Shown here one piece after another: positions 8,743 through 16,679 of a stretch of 64,000 nucleotides of DNA. The DNA comes from Suilimivivens sp009774465. Its GTDB lineage: Bacteria; Bacillota; Clostridia; Lachnospirales; Lachnospiraceae. The DNA is taken from positions 1-64,000 of the forward strand of contig CANDAE010000009.1 in assembly GCA_947382645.1 (NCBI GenBank), given 5' to 3'. Within the stretch, counting starts at the first letter, position 1; each line of letters opens with the position of its first letter. The notes beneath the pieces were generated by a model, which ran no database searches, was not told the DNA's origin, and worked only from the letters and a program-made list of their open reading frames with translations. The position numbers were made by a program, and so were the translations under genes.

Positions 8743-9516
8743 ATGAATCAGACTATTCTGGAATGTAAGAACATATGCTTTTCTTATCACAATTTAAATG
8801 GTGAAACAAAAGCGCTTACCAACATATCATTTCAGGTAAAAAAAGGAGAATTCCTTGCAATCGTTGGTCCCAGCGGATGTGGCAAATCCACACTGCTTTC
8901 AATTATAGCAAGGCTCCTTGAACCTGAATCGGGAGAAATCCTGTTTCATGAACAGGAAAATTTAAAAATCGGCTATATGCTCCAGCAGGATCATCTGTTA
9001 GAATGGCGCACCATATGGAAAAATATTCTTCTCGGCCCTGAAATCACAAAAACGCTTACAAAGCAAAAAGAAGACCTTGCCCTGAAACTTCTTTCCGATT
9101 ATGGTCTGTTAAAATTTAAGGATAAAAAGCCAGGTGAATTGTCCGGCGGTATGAAGCAGCGTGCAGCACTGATTCGTACTATGGTCATGGAGCCGGATAT
9201 TCTTCTTTTAGATGAACCTTTTAGTGCGCTGGATTATCAGACGCGCCTTATGGTTTCCGCAGATATAGGCAATATCATAAGGGCCTCCGGCATTACTGCA
9301 ATTTTAATTACCCACGATCTGTCAGAAGCAATTTCACTCTCTGACAGAATCCTTGTTTTAACCAAACGCCCGGCCACTATTAAAAATAATATTCCCATTC
9401 ATCTTTCACTTTCAGATAATTCCCCCTTAGCGGCCAGAAACGCACCGGAATTTAACGATCTTTTTACTTTATTATGGAAGGAGATTTCTGATGAATATTG
9501 CGGAGAAAACTGTTGA
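8743..9516 (+). CDS. ABC transporter ATP-binding protein (SsuB/TauB/NitT type)
   Basis: ATPase subunit of an importer of the nitrate/sulfonate/taurine/pyrimidine class. Walker A GPSGCGKST lies at 42-50, a Q-loop at YMLQQDHLLEW, the signature LSGGMKQR at 133-140, Walker B ILLLDEP at 153-159 and the H-loop in LITHDLSEA. It starts after GAGGAATAACT. Its 3' end overlaps the permease gene by 26 bases in another frame, so the two are made together. No substrate-binding protein gene is next to the pair, so the substrate cannot be deduced. Confidence 0.9.
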   Translation: MNQTILECKNICFSYHNLNGETKALTNISFQVKKGEFLAIVGPSGCGKSTLLSIIARLLEPESGEILFHEQENLKIGYMLQQDHLLEWRTIWKNILLGPEITKTLTKQKEDLALKLLSDYGLLKFKDKKPGELSGGMKQRAALIRTMVMEPDILLLDEPFSALDYQTRLMVSADIGNIIRASGITAILITHDLSEAISLSDRILVLTKRPATIKNNIPIHLSLSDNSPLAARNAPEFNDLFTLLWKEISDEYCGENC

Positions 9517-10312
9517 TAATACTATTTCTCTTTCCCAGAAACTGTATATGAAAAATCATTACAGACATCACCACATTGTCACTTTACTGCGCTTTCTTAT
9601 TCTGATTTTGTTTTTGGGAATTTGGGAATATGCCGGTAAAATGAAACTGATAGACACTTTTTTCTTCAGCAGTCCAGGTATGATTGCTGCATATTTTAAA
9701 GAAATGCTGTTTGACGGTTCTTTTTTTACCCATACCGGAATCACGTTGTTTGAAACTCTGATCAGCTTTTTACTGATCACTTTAATCTCAATGATTATGG
9801 CTACGCTTTTATGGTACTCCAAAACACTTTCCGAAATCCTTGAACCTTATCTGGTGGTTTTAAACAGCCTGCCTAAATCAGCCCTGGCGCCGCTTTTTAT
9901 TGTCTGGCTTGGCACAGGCATCAATACCATTATTGTTGCGGGAATTTCCGTTGCGCTCTTTGGTTCCATCATAAGCCTGTATACAGGCTTTAAGCAGGTA
10001 GATAAAGAAAAGTTAAAGCTGATCTATACTCTGGGCGGCAGCCGTATAACCGCTTTTCACAAAGTAGTGCTTCCCTCCTCTATTCCTGTTATTTTAAGCA
10101 ATATGAAAGTAAATATAGGTCTTGCTCTGGTAGGCGTTATTATTGGAGAATTTCTTGCTGCCAGAAAAGGACTTGGCTATCTGATCATATATGGTTCCCA
10201 GGTATTTAAGTTAAATATGGTAATCACTTCCATCATTATTTTATGCGTCATTGCTATGGGATTATACCAGTTAATTCAATGGCTGGAACATTTGTATAAG
10301 AAAAAAAGCTGA
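9491..10312 (+). CDS. ABC transporter permease (SsuC/ThiX type)
   Basis: A 273-residue integral membrane subunit with about six hydrophobic segments and the EAA loop typical of binding-protein-dependent permeases (YTLGGSRITAFHKVVLP around 175-192). It pairs with the ATPase encoded just upstream. The stop codon sits inside the stem of the terminator that follows, so the transcript ends directly after the gene and there is no room for a binding protein in this operon. The N-terminal about 35 residues are polar and less typical; the ATG at 9491 has GAAGGAGAT ahead of it, which supports this start. Confidence 0.88.
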   Translation: MNIAEKTVDNTISLSQKLYMKNHYRHHHIVTLLRFLILILFLGIWEYAGKMKLIDTFFFSSPGMIAAYFKEMLFDGSFFTHTGITLFETLISFLLITLISMIMATLLWYSKTLSEILEPYLVVLNSLPKSALAPLFIVWLGTGINTIIVAGISVALFGSIISLYTGFKQVDKEKLKLIYTLGGSRITAFHKVVLPSSIPVILSNMKVNIGLALVGVIIGEFLAARKGLGYLIIYGSQVFKLNMVITSIIILCVIAMGLYQLIQWLEHLYKKKS

Positions 10313-10330
10313 CCAGGTGGTCAGCTTTTT
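10303..10330. terminator. bidirectional terminator between permease and tRNA-Thr
   Basis: Perfect 13-base arms AAAAAGCTGACCA (10303-10315) and TGGTCAGCTTTTT (10318-10330) make a stem with A- and U-runs on both sides. It serves the plus-strand ABC operon and the converging minus-strand tRNA gene. The TGA stop of the permease lies in the left arm. Confidence 0.88.
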
Positions 10331-10332
10331 CA

Positions 10333-10405
10333 AGCTACTGAGGGGACTCGAACCCCTGACCTGCTGATTACGAATCAGCTGCTCTACCGGCTGAGCCACA
10401 GTAGC
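10333..10405 (-). tRNA. tRNA-Thr (anticodon CGT)
   Basis: A complete 73-base cloverleaf: acceptor arms GCTACTG/CAGTAGC, D-arm GGCTCAGCCGGTAGAGC, anticodon stem GCTGA/TCAGC around TTCGTAA (anticodon CGT, reading ACG), and T-arm with GGTTCGAGTCC. The discriminator base is U and CCA is not encoded. It has its own promoter upstream and the shared terminator at 10303-10330 downstream. Confidence 0.96.
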
Positions 10406-10415
10406 ATCAAAAACA

Positions 10416-10444
10416 ATTATAACGAAAGCATCCGGGAAATGCAA
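10416..10444 (-). promoter_or_regulatory. promoter of tRNA-Thr
   Basis: A perfect TATAAT (10421-10416) lies 17 bases from TTGCAT (10444-10439) on the minus strand, about ten bases before the mature tRNA 5' end, in the gap after mscS. Confidence 0.7.
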
Positions 10445-10451
10445 GCTAAAA

Positions 10452-11315
10452 TTATTTCGTATCTGAATGCTGCATATAAACATCCAATTGGGGAAAGGGA
10501 ATGCTGATTCCGGCTTCATCAAGGGCATATTTCACCTGTTCTGTCAACTGCCACCTGGTATTCCAGTAATCTTCCTGCAGCACCCAGCATCTTACGATTA
10601 AATTGACGCTGCTTTCTCCTAACGAATCAACAAGCACCCGTATCTCCCGCTCTCTGATTACTCCAGGTTCCCTGACCGCTGCCTGTTCCAAAACTTCCCG
10701 TGCCTTTCGAATATCCTCCCGATAGGCAATTCCTACAGGAATGTCTATTCTTCTTTCCCTGCATCTGGTAAAATTCGTTATCGTTCCGTTTGCAAGATTT
10801 CCATTAGGCAGAACAACAATACGATTATCAGGAGTAAGGAGCTGTGTGTAAAAAACATCAACCGCTTCCACAGTTCCTTCGTTTCCTGCCGCATCTTTAA
10901 TATACTCGCCCGCCACAAAGGGCTTTAAGATCAGCAGTAATACGCCTCCTGCGAAATTACTCAGACTCCCCTGTACTGCAAGTCCAATGGCCACGCTGGC
11001 AGAACCCAAAAGAGCAAGAATACTTGCCGCATCTACTCCAAGTCCTGATGCAATCAGTAAAATCAAAACAAAATAAAGTCCGAATTTGGTAAAAGAATCT
11101 ATAAAATGCACCGCGCTTTCATCTACATGGCTTCTCTTTAGCGCTTTTTTTAAAAAACTCCTTATCAGCCGGATCACCTGCACTCCAATTAAAAAAGCAA
11201 GCGCAGCAAGAACAACTCGAAATCCAAGATGAAATGCTTTTTCAGGGAGCTGGTCTAAAAATTTTTCAATTACGCCCGGATCTATCTCTTCCTCCACCAG
11301 TTCTTCCAGTTCCAT
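10452..11315 (-). CDS. mscS: small-conductance mechanosensitive channel (MscS family)
   Basis: A 287-residue membrane channel that would release solutes on hypo-osmotic shock. Three hydrophobic segments lie at about 28-50, 75-92 and 95-130; the last holds the glycine/alanine-rich pore helix (ALLGSASVAIGLAVQGSLSNFAGG), followed by the beta domain signature (VLPNGNLANGTITNF) and a cytoplasmic alpha/beta end. Length and order fit MscS. The start at 11315 follows AAAGGATATTAAA. It lies 24 bases after glgB and may share its transcript. Confidence 0.93.
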   Translation of the reverse strand: MELEELVEEEIDPGVIEKFLDQLPEKAFHLGFRVVLAALAFLIGVQVIRLIRSFLKKALKRSHVDESAVHFIDSFTKFGLYFVLILLIASGLGVDAASILALLGSASVAIGLAVQGSLSNFAGGVLLLILKPFVAGEYIKDAAGNEGTVEAVDVFYTQLLTPDNRIVVLPNGNLANGTITNFTRCRERRIDIPVGIAYREDIRKAREVLEQAAVREPGVIREREIRVLVDSLGESSVNLIVRCWVLQEDYWNTRWQLTEQVKYALDEAGISIPFPQLDVYMQHSDTK

Positions 11316-11339
11316 TTTAATATCCTTTCCTTTGCTTTC

Positions 11340-13826
11340 CTATTTCTTCTTTACAGACGCTGCCCTGGCAAATTCTTCCTCTTCTTTGCGTTTTTCATTT
11401 GCTTTTTGCAGCTCTTCCTGTGCCTTTTTAAGTTCTTCCAATGCTTTTTCTTCCGCTAATCTGGCTCTTTCCTGGGCTTCCTTTGCCTGCTTTTTGGCTT
11501 CCTCAGCCTCTTTTTTGGCTTTTCTGGCCTCTTCTTTGGCCGCCTCGGCCTCTCGCTTTGCTTCTTCTGCCCTGGCTTCCGCCTCAAGTTTTTCTTTTCT
11601 CTTTGCTATCTGCATTTTTTCTTTCTGGGTATAAGGTGCATAGGAAAAAATGCTGACAGATAAGGGCGCGCTGTTCATGGTAAAGGAACAGGGTTTGCCA
11701 TCCACCTCTTTTTCCTCTGTAGATTTTGCCTTTCCGTTTACTCTGCCAAGTCCGCCATAGCATTTGGCGTCTGTATTTAAGATTTCTTTATATTTGCCCT
11801 CAAAGGGAACTCCTATCACAAATTCCTGTTCAGCATTTGCAAAGTTTACCACTACCACAAGGATATCTGTGTCTTTCTCCGCCTTTCTCAGGAAGGAAAC
11901 CATACATTTTTCAGGAGAAATACAATTGATCCATTCGAATCCTTCCGGCAGCGTATCTTTTGCATAAAGCGCCGGTTTCTCCCTGTACAGTTTATTTAAA
12001 TCCTTAACCAGACGGTTAAGTCCTTTATGGGAATCATATTGAAGCAGCGCCCACTGGGTTTCTCTGGTTTCATCAAATTCCTTAAATTCCCCGATATCCT
12101 GCCCCATAAACAAAAGCTTTTTTCCGGGATGTGTCATCATATAGGCATAGGTTGCACGCAGATTGGCAAATTTATCCTCCATGACTCCCGGCATTTTACC
12201 GATCAGAGTTGATTTTCCGTGTACCACCTCATCATGGGAAAATACCAGCATGAAATTCTCACTGTATGCATAAATCATACTGAACGTCAATTCATTGTGA
12301 TGATGTGCTCTGAAATAAGGATCATTGCCAATATAGGAAAGATAATCATTCATAAATCCCATATTCCATTTTAAATCAAATCCCAATCCCTCTTCTTCCA
12401 CCTTTCCGGTGATTTTAGGCCATGCTGTGGACTCTTCCGCAATCATAAGCACACCGGGATTTCTCTTTTTCATAACAGAATTTAAATGTTTCAGCAGTTC
12501 AATGGCTTCCAGATTTTCATTTCCGCCATAAATATTGGCAATCCATTCCCCGTCCTTTTTGCCATAGTCAAGATAAAGCATAGATGCCACCGCATCCATA
12601 CGAATTCCGTCCGCATGAAACTTTTCCACCCAGTAAAGCGCATTGGCAATCAGATAATTAGATACCTGAGGGCGTCCATAATTATAAATCAGAGTTCCCC
12701 AATGGGGATGTGCCCCCTGCCTTGGATCCGCATGCTCATACAGGCATGTTCCGTCAAATCCGGATAATCCATAGGTGTCCCTTGGGAAATGAGCGGGAAC
12801 CCAGTCTAAAATCACACCGATTCCTGCCTGATGCAGGGTATCTATAAAGTACATAAAATCTTCCGACGTGCCATATCTGGCAGTAGGCGCATAATACCCA
12901 ATCACCTGATACCCCCAGGATGCATCAAGAGGATGCTCCATAACCGGCATCAATTCCACATGGGTGTATCCCATTTCCTTTACATAGGCAGCCACTTCAC
13001 CGGCAAGCTCTCTGTAATTTAAATATTCGTTTGTATCAGGATTTCTTTTAAAAGAACCCAGGTACAGCTCATATACACTGACAGGCGAGTTTTCGCTCTG
13101 GTGCCTGGCCCTCTCCTCCATCCACTTTTGATCCTTCCACTCGTACTTCGTATCACGTACAACAGAAGCTGACTCAGGGCGCATCTGCTGGCCTGCCGCA
13201 TAGGGATCTGCCTTTAAAAAGGTTAATCCTCCTTTTACTTTCAGTTCAAATTTATAGCATTCTCCCGGCTTTACGTCAGGAATAAATATTTCAAATATAC
13301 CGCCATTTTCATTTCGCTTCATCTGATGAATTCGTCCGTCCCAGTGGTTAAAATCCCCTACCACACTGACACGTACTGCATTAGGCGCCCATACTGCAAA
13401 GAAGGTGCCCTGTGTGCCATCCACCGTCATATAATGGGCTCCCAGCTTTTCATATATGGTATAATGAATTCCAGCGTTAAATTTCTCAATATCCTTTTCA
13501 TCCAGCCCCACATGATAATTATAAGCGTCTTTTGCAGTGATATGGCTTCCATCCTGGTATTCCACTTCATACTTATACTCATCCGGTACCTTTCCCGGTA
13601 TCAGTGCAGCAAAATACCCGGCTTCATCCACCATTTCCATTTTATACTTTTTTCCTTCATCCCCTGTAATGATATTCACACTTAATGCTCCTGGCCAAAA
13701 CGTCTGAAACAGCACGTTTTTCCCTGAAACGTGCACTCCCAAAATCTCATGAGGGTTGTCCTCCTCAGAATAAATAATCCCCTCAATTCTCGGCCAGTTC
13801 ATCAGCTTATATAATTTATTTTCCAT
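11340..13826 (-). CDS. glgB: 1,4-alpha-glucan branching enzyme with C-terminal coiled-coil tail
   Basis: Transfers alpha-1,4 glucan segments to form alpha-1,6 branches in glycogen. An N-terminal CBM48 region spans about 20-235, the GH13 catalytic barrel about 250-630, and the C-terminal beta domain ends near 733. Catalytic motifs are DWVPAHF (341-347), GIRMDAV with nucleophile D411, the acid E464 in MIAEES, and the HDE of FSHDEVVHG (531-533). Residues about 734-828 are a highly charged Ala/Glu/Lys-rich coiled coil not part of the standard enzyme. The start at 13826 is chosen for AAAGGGG and the family start; the frame continues 22 codons upstream into the promoter. No other glycogen gene is adjacent. 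Confidence 0.93.
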   Translation of the reverse strand: MENKLYKLMNWPRIEGIIYSEEDNPHEILGVHVSGKNVLFQTFWPGALSVNIITGDEGKKYKMEMVDEAGYFAALIPGKVPDEYKYEVEYQDGSHITAKDAYNYHVGLDEKDIEKFNAGIHYTIYEKLGAHYMTVDGTQGTFFAVWAPNAVRVSVVGDFNHWDGRIHQMKRNENGGIFEIFIPDVKPGECYKFELKVKGGLTFLKADPYAAGQQMRPESASVVRDTKYEWKDQKWMEERARHQSENSPVSVYELYLGSFKRNPDTNEYLNYRELAGEVAAYVKEMGYTHVELMPVMEHPLDASWGYQVIGYYAPTARYGTSEDFMYFIDTLHQAGIGVILDWVPAHFPRDTYGLSGFDGTCLYEHADPRQGAHPHWGTLIYNYGRPQVSNYLIANALYWVEKFHADGIRMDAVASMLYLDYGKKDGEWIANIYGGNENLEAIELLKHLNSVMKKRNPGVLMIAEESTAWPKITGKVEEEGLGFDLKWNMGFMNDYLSYIGNDPYFRAHHHNELTFSMIYAYSENFMLVFSHDEVVHGKSTLIGKMPGVMEDKFANLRATYAYMMTHPGKKLLFMGQDIGEFKEFDETRETQWALLQYDSHKGLNRLVKDLNKLYREKPALYAKDTLPEGFEWINCISPEKCMVSFLRKAEKDTDILVVVVNFANAEQEFVIGVPFEGKYKEILNTDAKCYGGLGRVNGKAKSTEEKEVDGKPCSFTMNSAPLSVSIFSYAPYTQKEKMQIAKRKEKLEAEARAEEAKREAEAAKEEARKAKKEAEEAKKQAKEAQERARLAEEKALEELKKAQEELQKANEKRKEEEEFARAASVKKK

Positions 13827-13853
13827 AGTAACCCCTTTCCATACCTTCCATTT

Positions 13854-13881
13854 AGATATCTTTATTTTAACAAAGATATCT
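13854..13881. promoter_or_regulatory. palindromic operator candidate over the glgB promoter
   Basis: Ten-base perfect inverted arms AGATATCTTT (13854-13863) and AAAGATATCT (13872-13881) flank eight bases. On the minus strand the centre holds a -10 (TAAAAT, 13869-13864) with a possible -35 TTGTGT 17 bases upstream, so a dimeric regulator bound here would cover the glgB promoter. It also abuts the -35 of the divergent small gene. Confidence 0.6.
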
Positions 13882-13909
13882 ATACAACACAAGCGTCAAG
13901 TGCTATTAT
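13881..13909 (+). promoter_or_regulatory. promoter of the small gene at 13961
   Basis: TATACA (13881-13886) and TATTAT (13904-13909) are spaced by 17 bases on the plus strand, about 50 bases upstream of the start codon. The -35 touches the palindrome described at 13854-13881. Confidence 0.5.
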
Positions 13910-13916
13910 GAATCAG

Positions 13917-13934
13917 GAGGCAGAAAACTGCCTC
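13917..13934 (+). other. hairpin in the 5' leader of the small gene
   Basis: GAGGCAG (13917-13923) and CTGCCTC (13928-13934) pair around AAAA. It lies between the inferred transcription start and the ATG at 13961 and is not followed by a U-run. It may protect the mRNA 5' end. Confidence 0.5.
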
Positions 13935-13960
13935 ATAAATCAGGAAAAGGATGTGGACGC

Positions 13961-14269
13961 ATGTTTAATAAAGAAGATAAAAAAGCACAATTTGAGTCTC
14001 TTACAGAAGAAGATAAGAATCTTTTAAGCCGGATTAATGCATATTCGGAGCAGGTTTTAGGCGAAATTGATCCCCAAAAAACCCGTATTTCCTTTCAGCT
14101 TGACAAATTAAGGCCCATTATGCAGGAAATTGCCGAAGAAAAGAATGTTTTGCTGGAAGATATTTTTATTAAATATATGGATTTGGCCAGTATTGTATCG
14201 GCCAAACAGGATGCGCTTTTAAGAGAGGATTTTGAAGAAAGCGGATTGACTGATTTTACAAAAATGTAA
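13961..14269 (+). CDS. small acidic protein of unknown function
   Basis: A 102-residue, charged, probably all-helical cytosolic protein with no signal peptide, membrane segment or cysteine cluster. I do not recognise the family. It is supported as a gene by its own promoter, a GGAAAAGG ribosome binding site, a terminator directly after the stop, and an orientation opposite to its neighbours. Divergence from glgB across a shared palindrome suggests co-regulation with it. Confidence 0.75.
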   Translation: MFNKEDKKAQFESLTEEDKNLLSRINAYSEQVLGEIDPQKTRISFQLDKLRPIMQEIAEEKNVLLEDIFIKYMDLASIVSAKQDALLREDFEESGLTDFTKM

Positions 14270-14275
14270 ACAAAG

Positions 14276-14299
14276 GGCGCCGGTTTAAAATACGGCGCC
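14276..14299. terminator. terminator between the small gene and serA
   Basis: GGCGCCG (14276-14282) and CGGCGCC (14293-14299) form a GC-rich stem in the convergent gap. The flanks are only moderately T-rich on either strand, so efficiency is uncertain. Confidence 0.6.
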
Positions 14300-14316
14300 T
14301 CTAAAAAAAATCTTTT

Positions 14317-15480
14317 CTATTTTACTACTCTTACCCGGAATACTCCGCTGATTGCCTTAAGCTTATCAATCATTTCCTGATCTGCCGGTTTCTCAATATC
14401 CAACATGGTATAAGCCACTTCTCCTTTTGACTTATTCATCATATCTGTAATATTGATTCCCTCATCACCAAAACATGCTGTAAACTTTGTGATCATATTG
14501 GCAATATTTTTGTGGAAAATAGCGACACGTCCTGCCTGGGAACAAATCCCCATATCACAGTTGGGATAGTTCACACTGTTAATAATATTACCATTCTTTA
14601 AATAATTCATCATTTCCTTCACTGCCATTTTCGCACAGTTATCCTCTGATTCCTCTGTAGATGCCCCCAGGTGGGGAATTACAATACAGCCTTCCTGTCC
14701 TGCTGTTGTTGCATTCGGGAAATCAGATACGTATTTTCTTATTTTACCTTCCTTAATTCCGTCAAGTACATCCTTTTCATTTACAAGCAAATCCCTTGCA
14801 AAATTAAGCAGAATAACGCCCTCTTTCATCTTGCAGATGGCTTCCTTATCAATCATGCCCTTTGTAGAATCAAGTAAGGGTACATGAATGGTGATAATAT
14901 CGCAGTTTTCATAAATATCCTCCACATTCAGCACATGCTTTACATCCCGGCTTAAATTCCATGCGGCATCTACGGAAACATAAGGATCATAGCCATAAAC
15001 TTCCATCCCCATATGCTTTGCAACATTGGCAACCTTGACACCGATTGCACCAAGTCCTATGATTCCCAGCTTTTTATCCTGAATTTCCGTACCGGCAAAA
15101 CGTTTCTTTTCTTTTTCAGTTGCTTTGGCAATATTTTCATCATCCTTTGCAGATTCCACCCAGTTAATACCGCCTACAATATCTCTGGAAGCCAGCAGCA
15201 TACCGGCAATTACCAGTTCCTTCACTCCGTTGGCGTTTGCCCCTGGTGTGTTAAAAACCACAATCCCCTTTTCAGCACATTTATCCAGCGGAATATTGTT
15301 AACTCCTGCGCCTGCCCTGGCAACCGCCAGAAGATTATCTGACAGCTCCATATCATGCATTGCAGCGCTTCTTACTAAAATTCCCTGGGCATCATTTACA
15401 TTCTCTGTCTTTTCAAATTCATCTGTAAATTTCTCCAGTCCCACCTGTGCAATGGGATTTAAACAATAATATTGAAACAT
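14317..15480 (-). CDS. serA: D-3-phosphoglycerate dehydrogenase
   Basis: Oxidises 3-phosphoglycerate to 3-phosphohydroxypyruvate, the first step of serine synthesis. The NAD-binding motif LGIIGLGAIGVKVA lies near residue 138, HLGAS near 270 provides the catalytic histidine region, and the last about 70 residues form an ACT regulatory domain (GINITDMMNKSKGEVAYTM). At 387 residues it is the short type with one ACT domain, so serine feedback is plausible but not proven. It follows serC by 25 bases; the third enzyme, SerB, is not nearby. Confidence 0.95.
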   Translation of the reverse strand: MFQYYCLNPIAQVGLEKFTDEFEKTENVNDAQGILVRSAAMHDMELSDNLLAVARAGAGVNNIPLDKCAEKGIVVFNTPGANANGVKELVIAGMLLASRDIVGGINWVESAKDDENIAKATEKEKKRFAGTEIQDKKLGIIGLGAIGVKVANVAKHMGMEVYGYDPYVSVDAAWNLSRDVKHVLNVEDIYENCDIITIHVPLLDSTKGMIDKEAICKMKEGVILLNFARDLLVNEKDVLDGIKEGKIRKYVSDFPNATTAGQEGCIVIPHLGASTEESEDNCAKMAVKEMMNYLKNGNIINSVNYPNCDMGICSQAGRVAIFHKNIANMITKFTACFGDEGINITDMMNKSKGEVAYTMLDIEKPADQEMIDKLKAISGVFRVRVVK

Positions 15481-15505
15481 CTCTACTTTCTCCTTTTCCC
15501 CACAA

Positions 15506-16588
15506 TCAACCGTTATTTTTTTCGAATTCTCTCATAAAAGCAACCAGCTTTTCAACGCCTTCTATGGGCATTGCATTATAAATGCTTGCACGCATACCGC
15601 CAACGCTTCTGTGTCCCTTTAAATTTTCAAATCCGGCTTCTTTTGCTTCCTTTACAAATTTCGCATCCAGTTCTTCACTTCCTGTTACAAAAGGAACATT
15701 CATAAGGGAACGATCCTCTTTTCTTACGGTTCCCTTAAATAATTTACTTTCATCCAGAAAATCATAGAGAATTGCCGCTTTCTTTTCATTATGCTCTTTC
15801 ATTGCAGATAAACCGCCCATTTTTTTAATCCACTTAAATACCTTGCCGCAGATATAAATACCATAAGCCGGCGGCGTATTATAAAGTGACTGGGCATCTG
15901 CATGAATCTTATATTTCAACATGGTAGGTGTCCCAGGCAGCGTATCTTCCGTAATTAAATCCTCTCTGATAATCACAATGACAACACCGGCAGGACCAAT
16001 ATTCTTCTGCACTCCGCCATAAATTACACCGTACTTTGACACATCAACAGGTTCGGATAAAAAGCAGGAGGAAACATCTGCCACTAAAGTATGGCCTTTT
16101 GTATTGGGCAGTGTCTTAAACTTTGTGCCGTAAATAGTATTATTTTCGCATATGTAAACATAGTCCGCATCTTCCGGAATGGCAAGATCCGAGCAGTCGG
16201 GAATATAGGAAAATGTCCCATCAGCGGAAGAAGCAGCCTCAACCGCATCCCCATAAATTTTAGCTTCCTGATAAGCTTTCTTTGCCCACTGTCCTGTTAC
16301 AATATATGCCGCCTTGCGGTTTTTCATCAAATTCATGGGAATCATGGCAAATTGTTGGCTGGCGCCTCCCTGTAAAAATAAAACCTTATAATTATCAGGA
16401 ATATTCATCAGTTCACGAAGATCGGCCTCTGCCTCTTTTATAATGGTATCATATACTTTGGAGCGGTGGCTCATCTCCATAACAGACATCCCTGAACCTT
16501 TATAGTCTAACATCTCCTCTGCAGCTTCTTTTAATACTTCTTCAGGTAAAACTGCCGGACCTGCTGAAAAATTATACACTCTGGACAC
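15506..16588 (-). CDS. serC: phosphoserine aminotransferase
   Basis: PLP enzyme that converts phosphohydroxypyruvate to phosphoserine with glutamate. The N-terminal NFSAGPAVLP and the PLP lysine in GGVQKNIGPAG (K195) are diagnostic; the 360-residue length is normal. It starts at a GTG preceded by AGGAGGAAG. It is first in a serC-serA operon with its own promoter at 16646-16674. Confidence 0.96.
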   Translation of the reverse strand: MSRVYNFSAGPAVLPEEVLKEAAEEMLDYKGSGMSVMEMSHRSKVYDTIIKEAEADLRELMNIPDNYKVLFLQGGASQQFAMIPMNLMKNRKAAYIVTGQWAKKAYQEAKIYGDAVEAASSADGTFSYIPDCSDLAIPEDADYVYICENNTIYGTKFKTLPNTKGHTLVADVSSCFLSEPVDVSKYGVIYGGVQKNIGPAGVVIVIIREDLITEDTLPGTPTMLKYKIHADAQSLYNTPPAYGIYICGKVFKWIKKMGGLSAMKEHNEKKAAILYDFLDESKLFKGTVRKEDRSLMNVPFVTGSEELDAKFVKEAKEAGFENLKGHRSVGGMRASIYNAMPIEGVEKLVAFMREFEKNNG

Positions 16589-16645
16589 TTTTTTCTTCCT
16601 CCTGTTTATGGTTTTCCCCTTTTTCTAAAAAAACATCTGGAAAAC

Positions 16646-16674
16646 ATTTTAAACTTTAATAACACTTTAGTCAA
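16646..16674 (-). promoter_or_regulatory. promoter of serC-serA
   Basis: TTGACT (16674-16669) and TAAAAT (16651-16646) are 17 bases apart on the minus strand, just downstream of the L,D-transpeptidase stop codon. No terminator separates that gene from this promoter, so readthrough from the ilv operon is also possible. Confidence 0.78.
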
Positions 16675-16679
16675 CTGAT

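Noticed and set aside
10271..10528. 85-codon minus-strand frame covering the tRNA-Thr.
   Set aside because: It crosses the tRNA gene and its terminator and cannot be a real gene.
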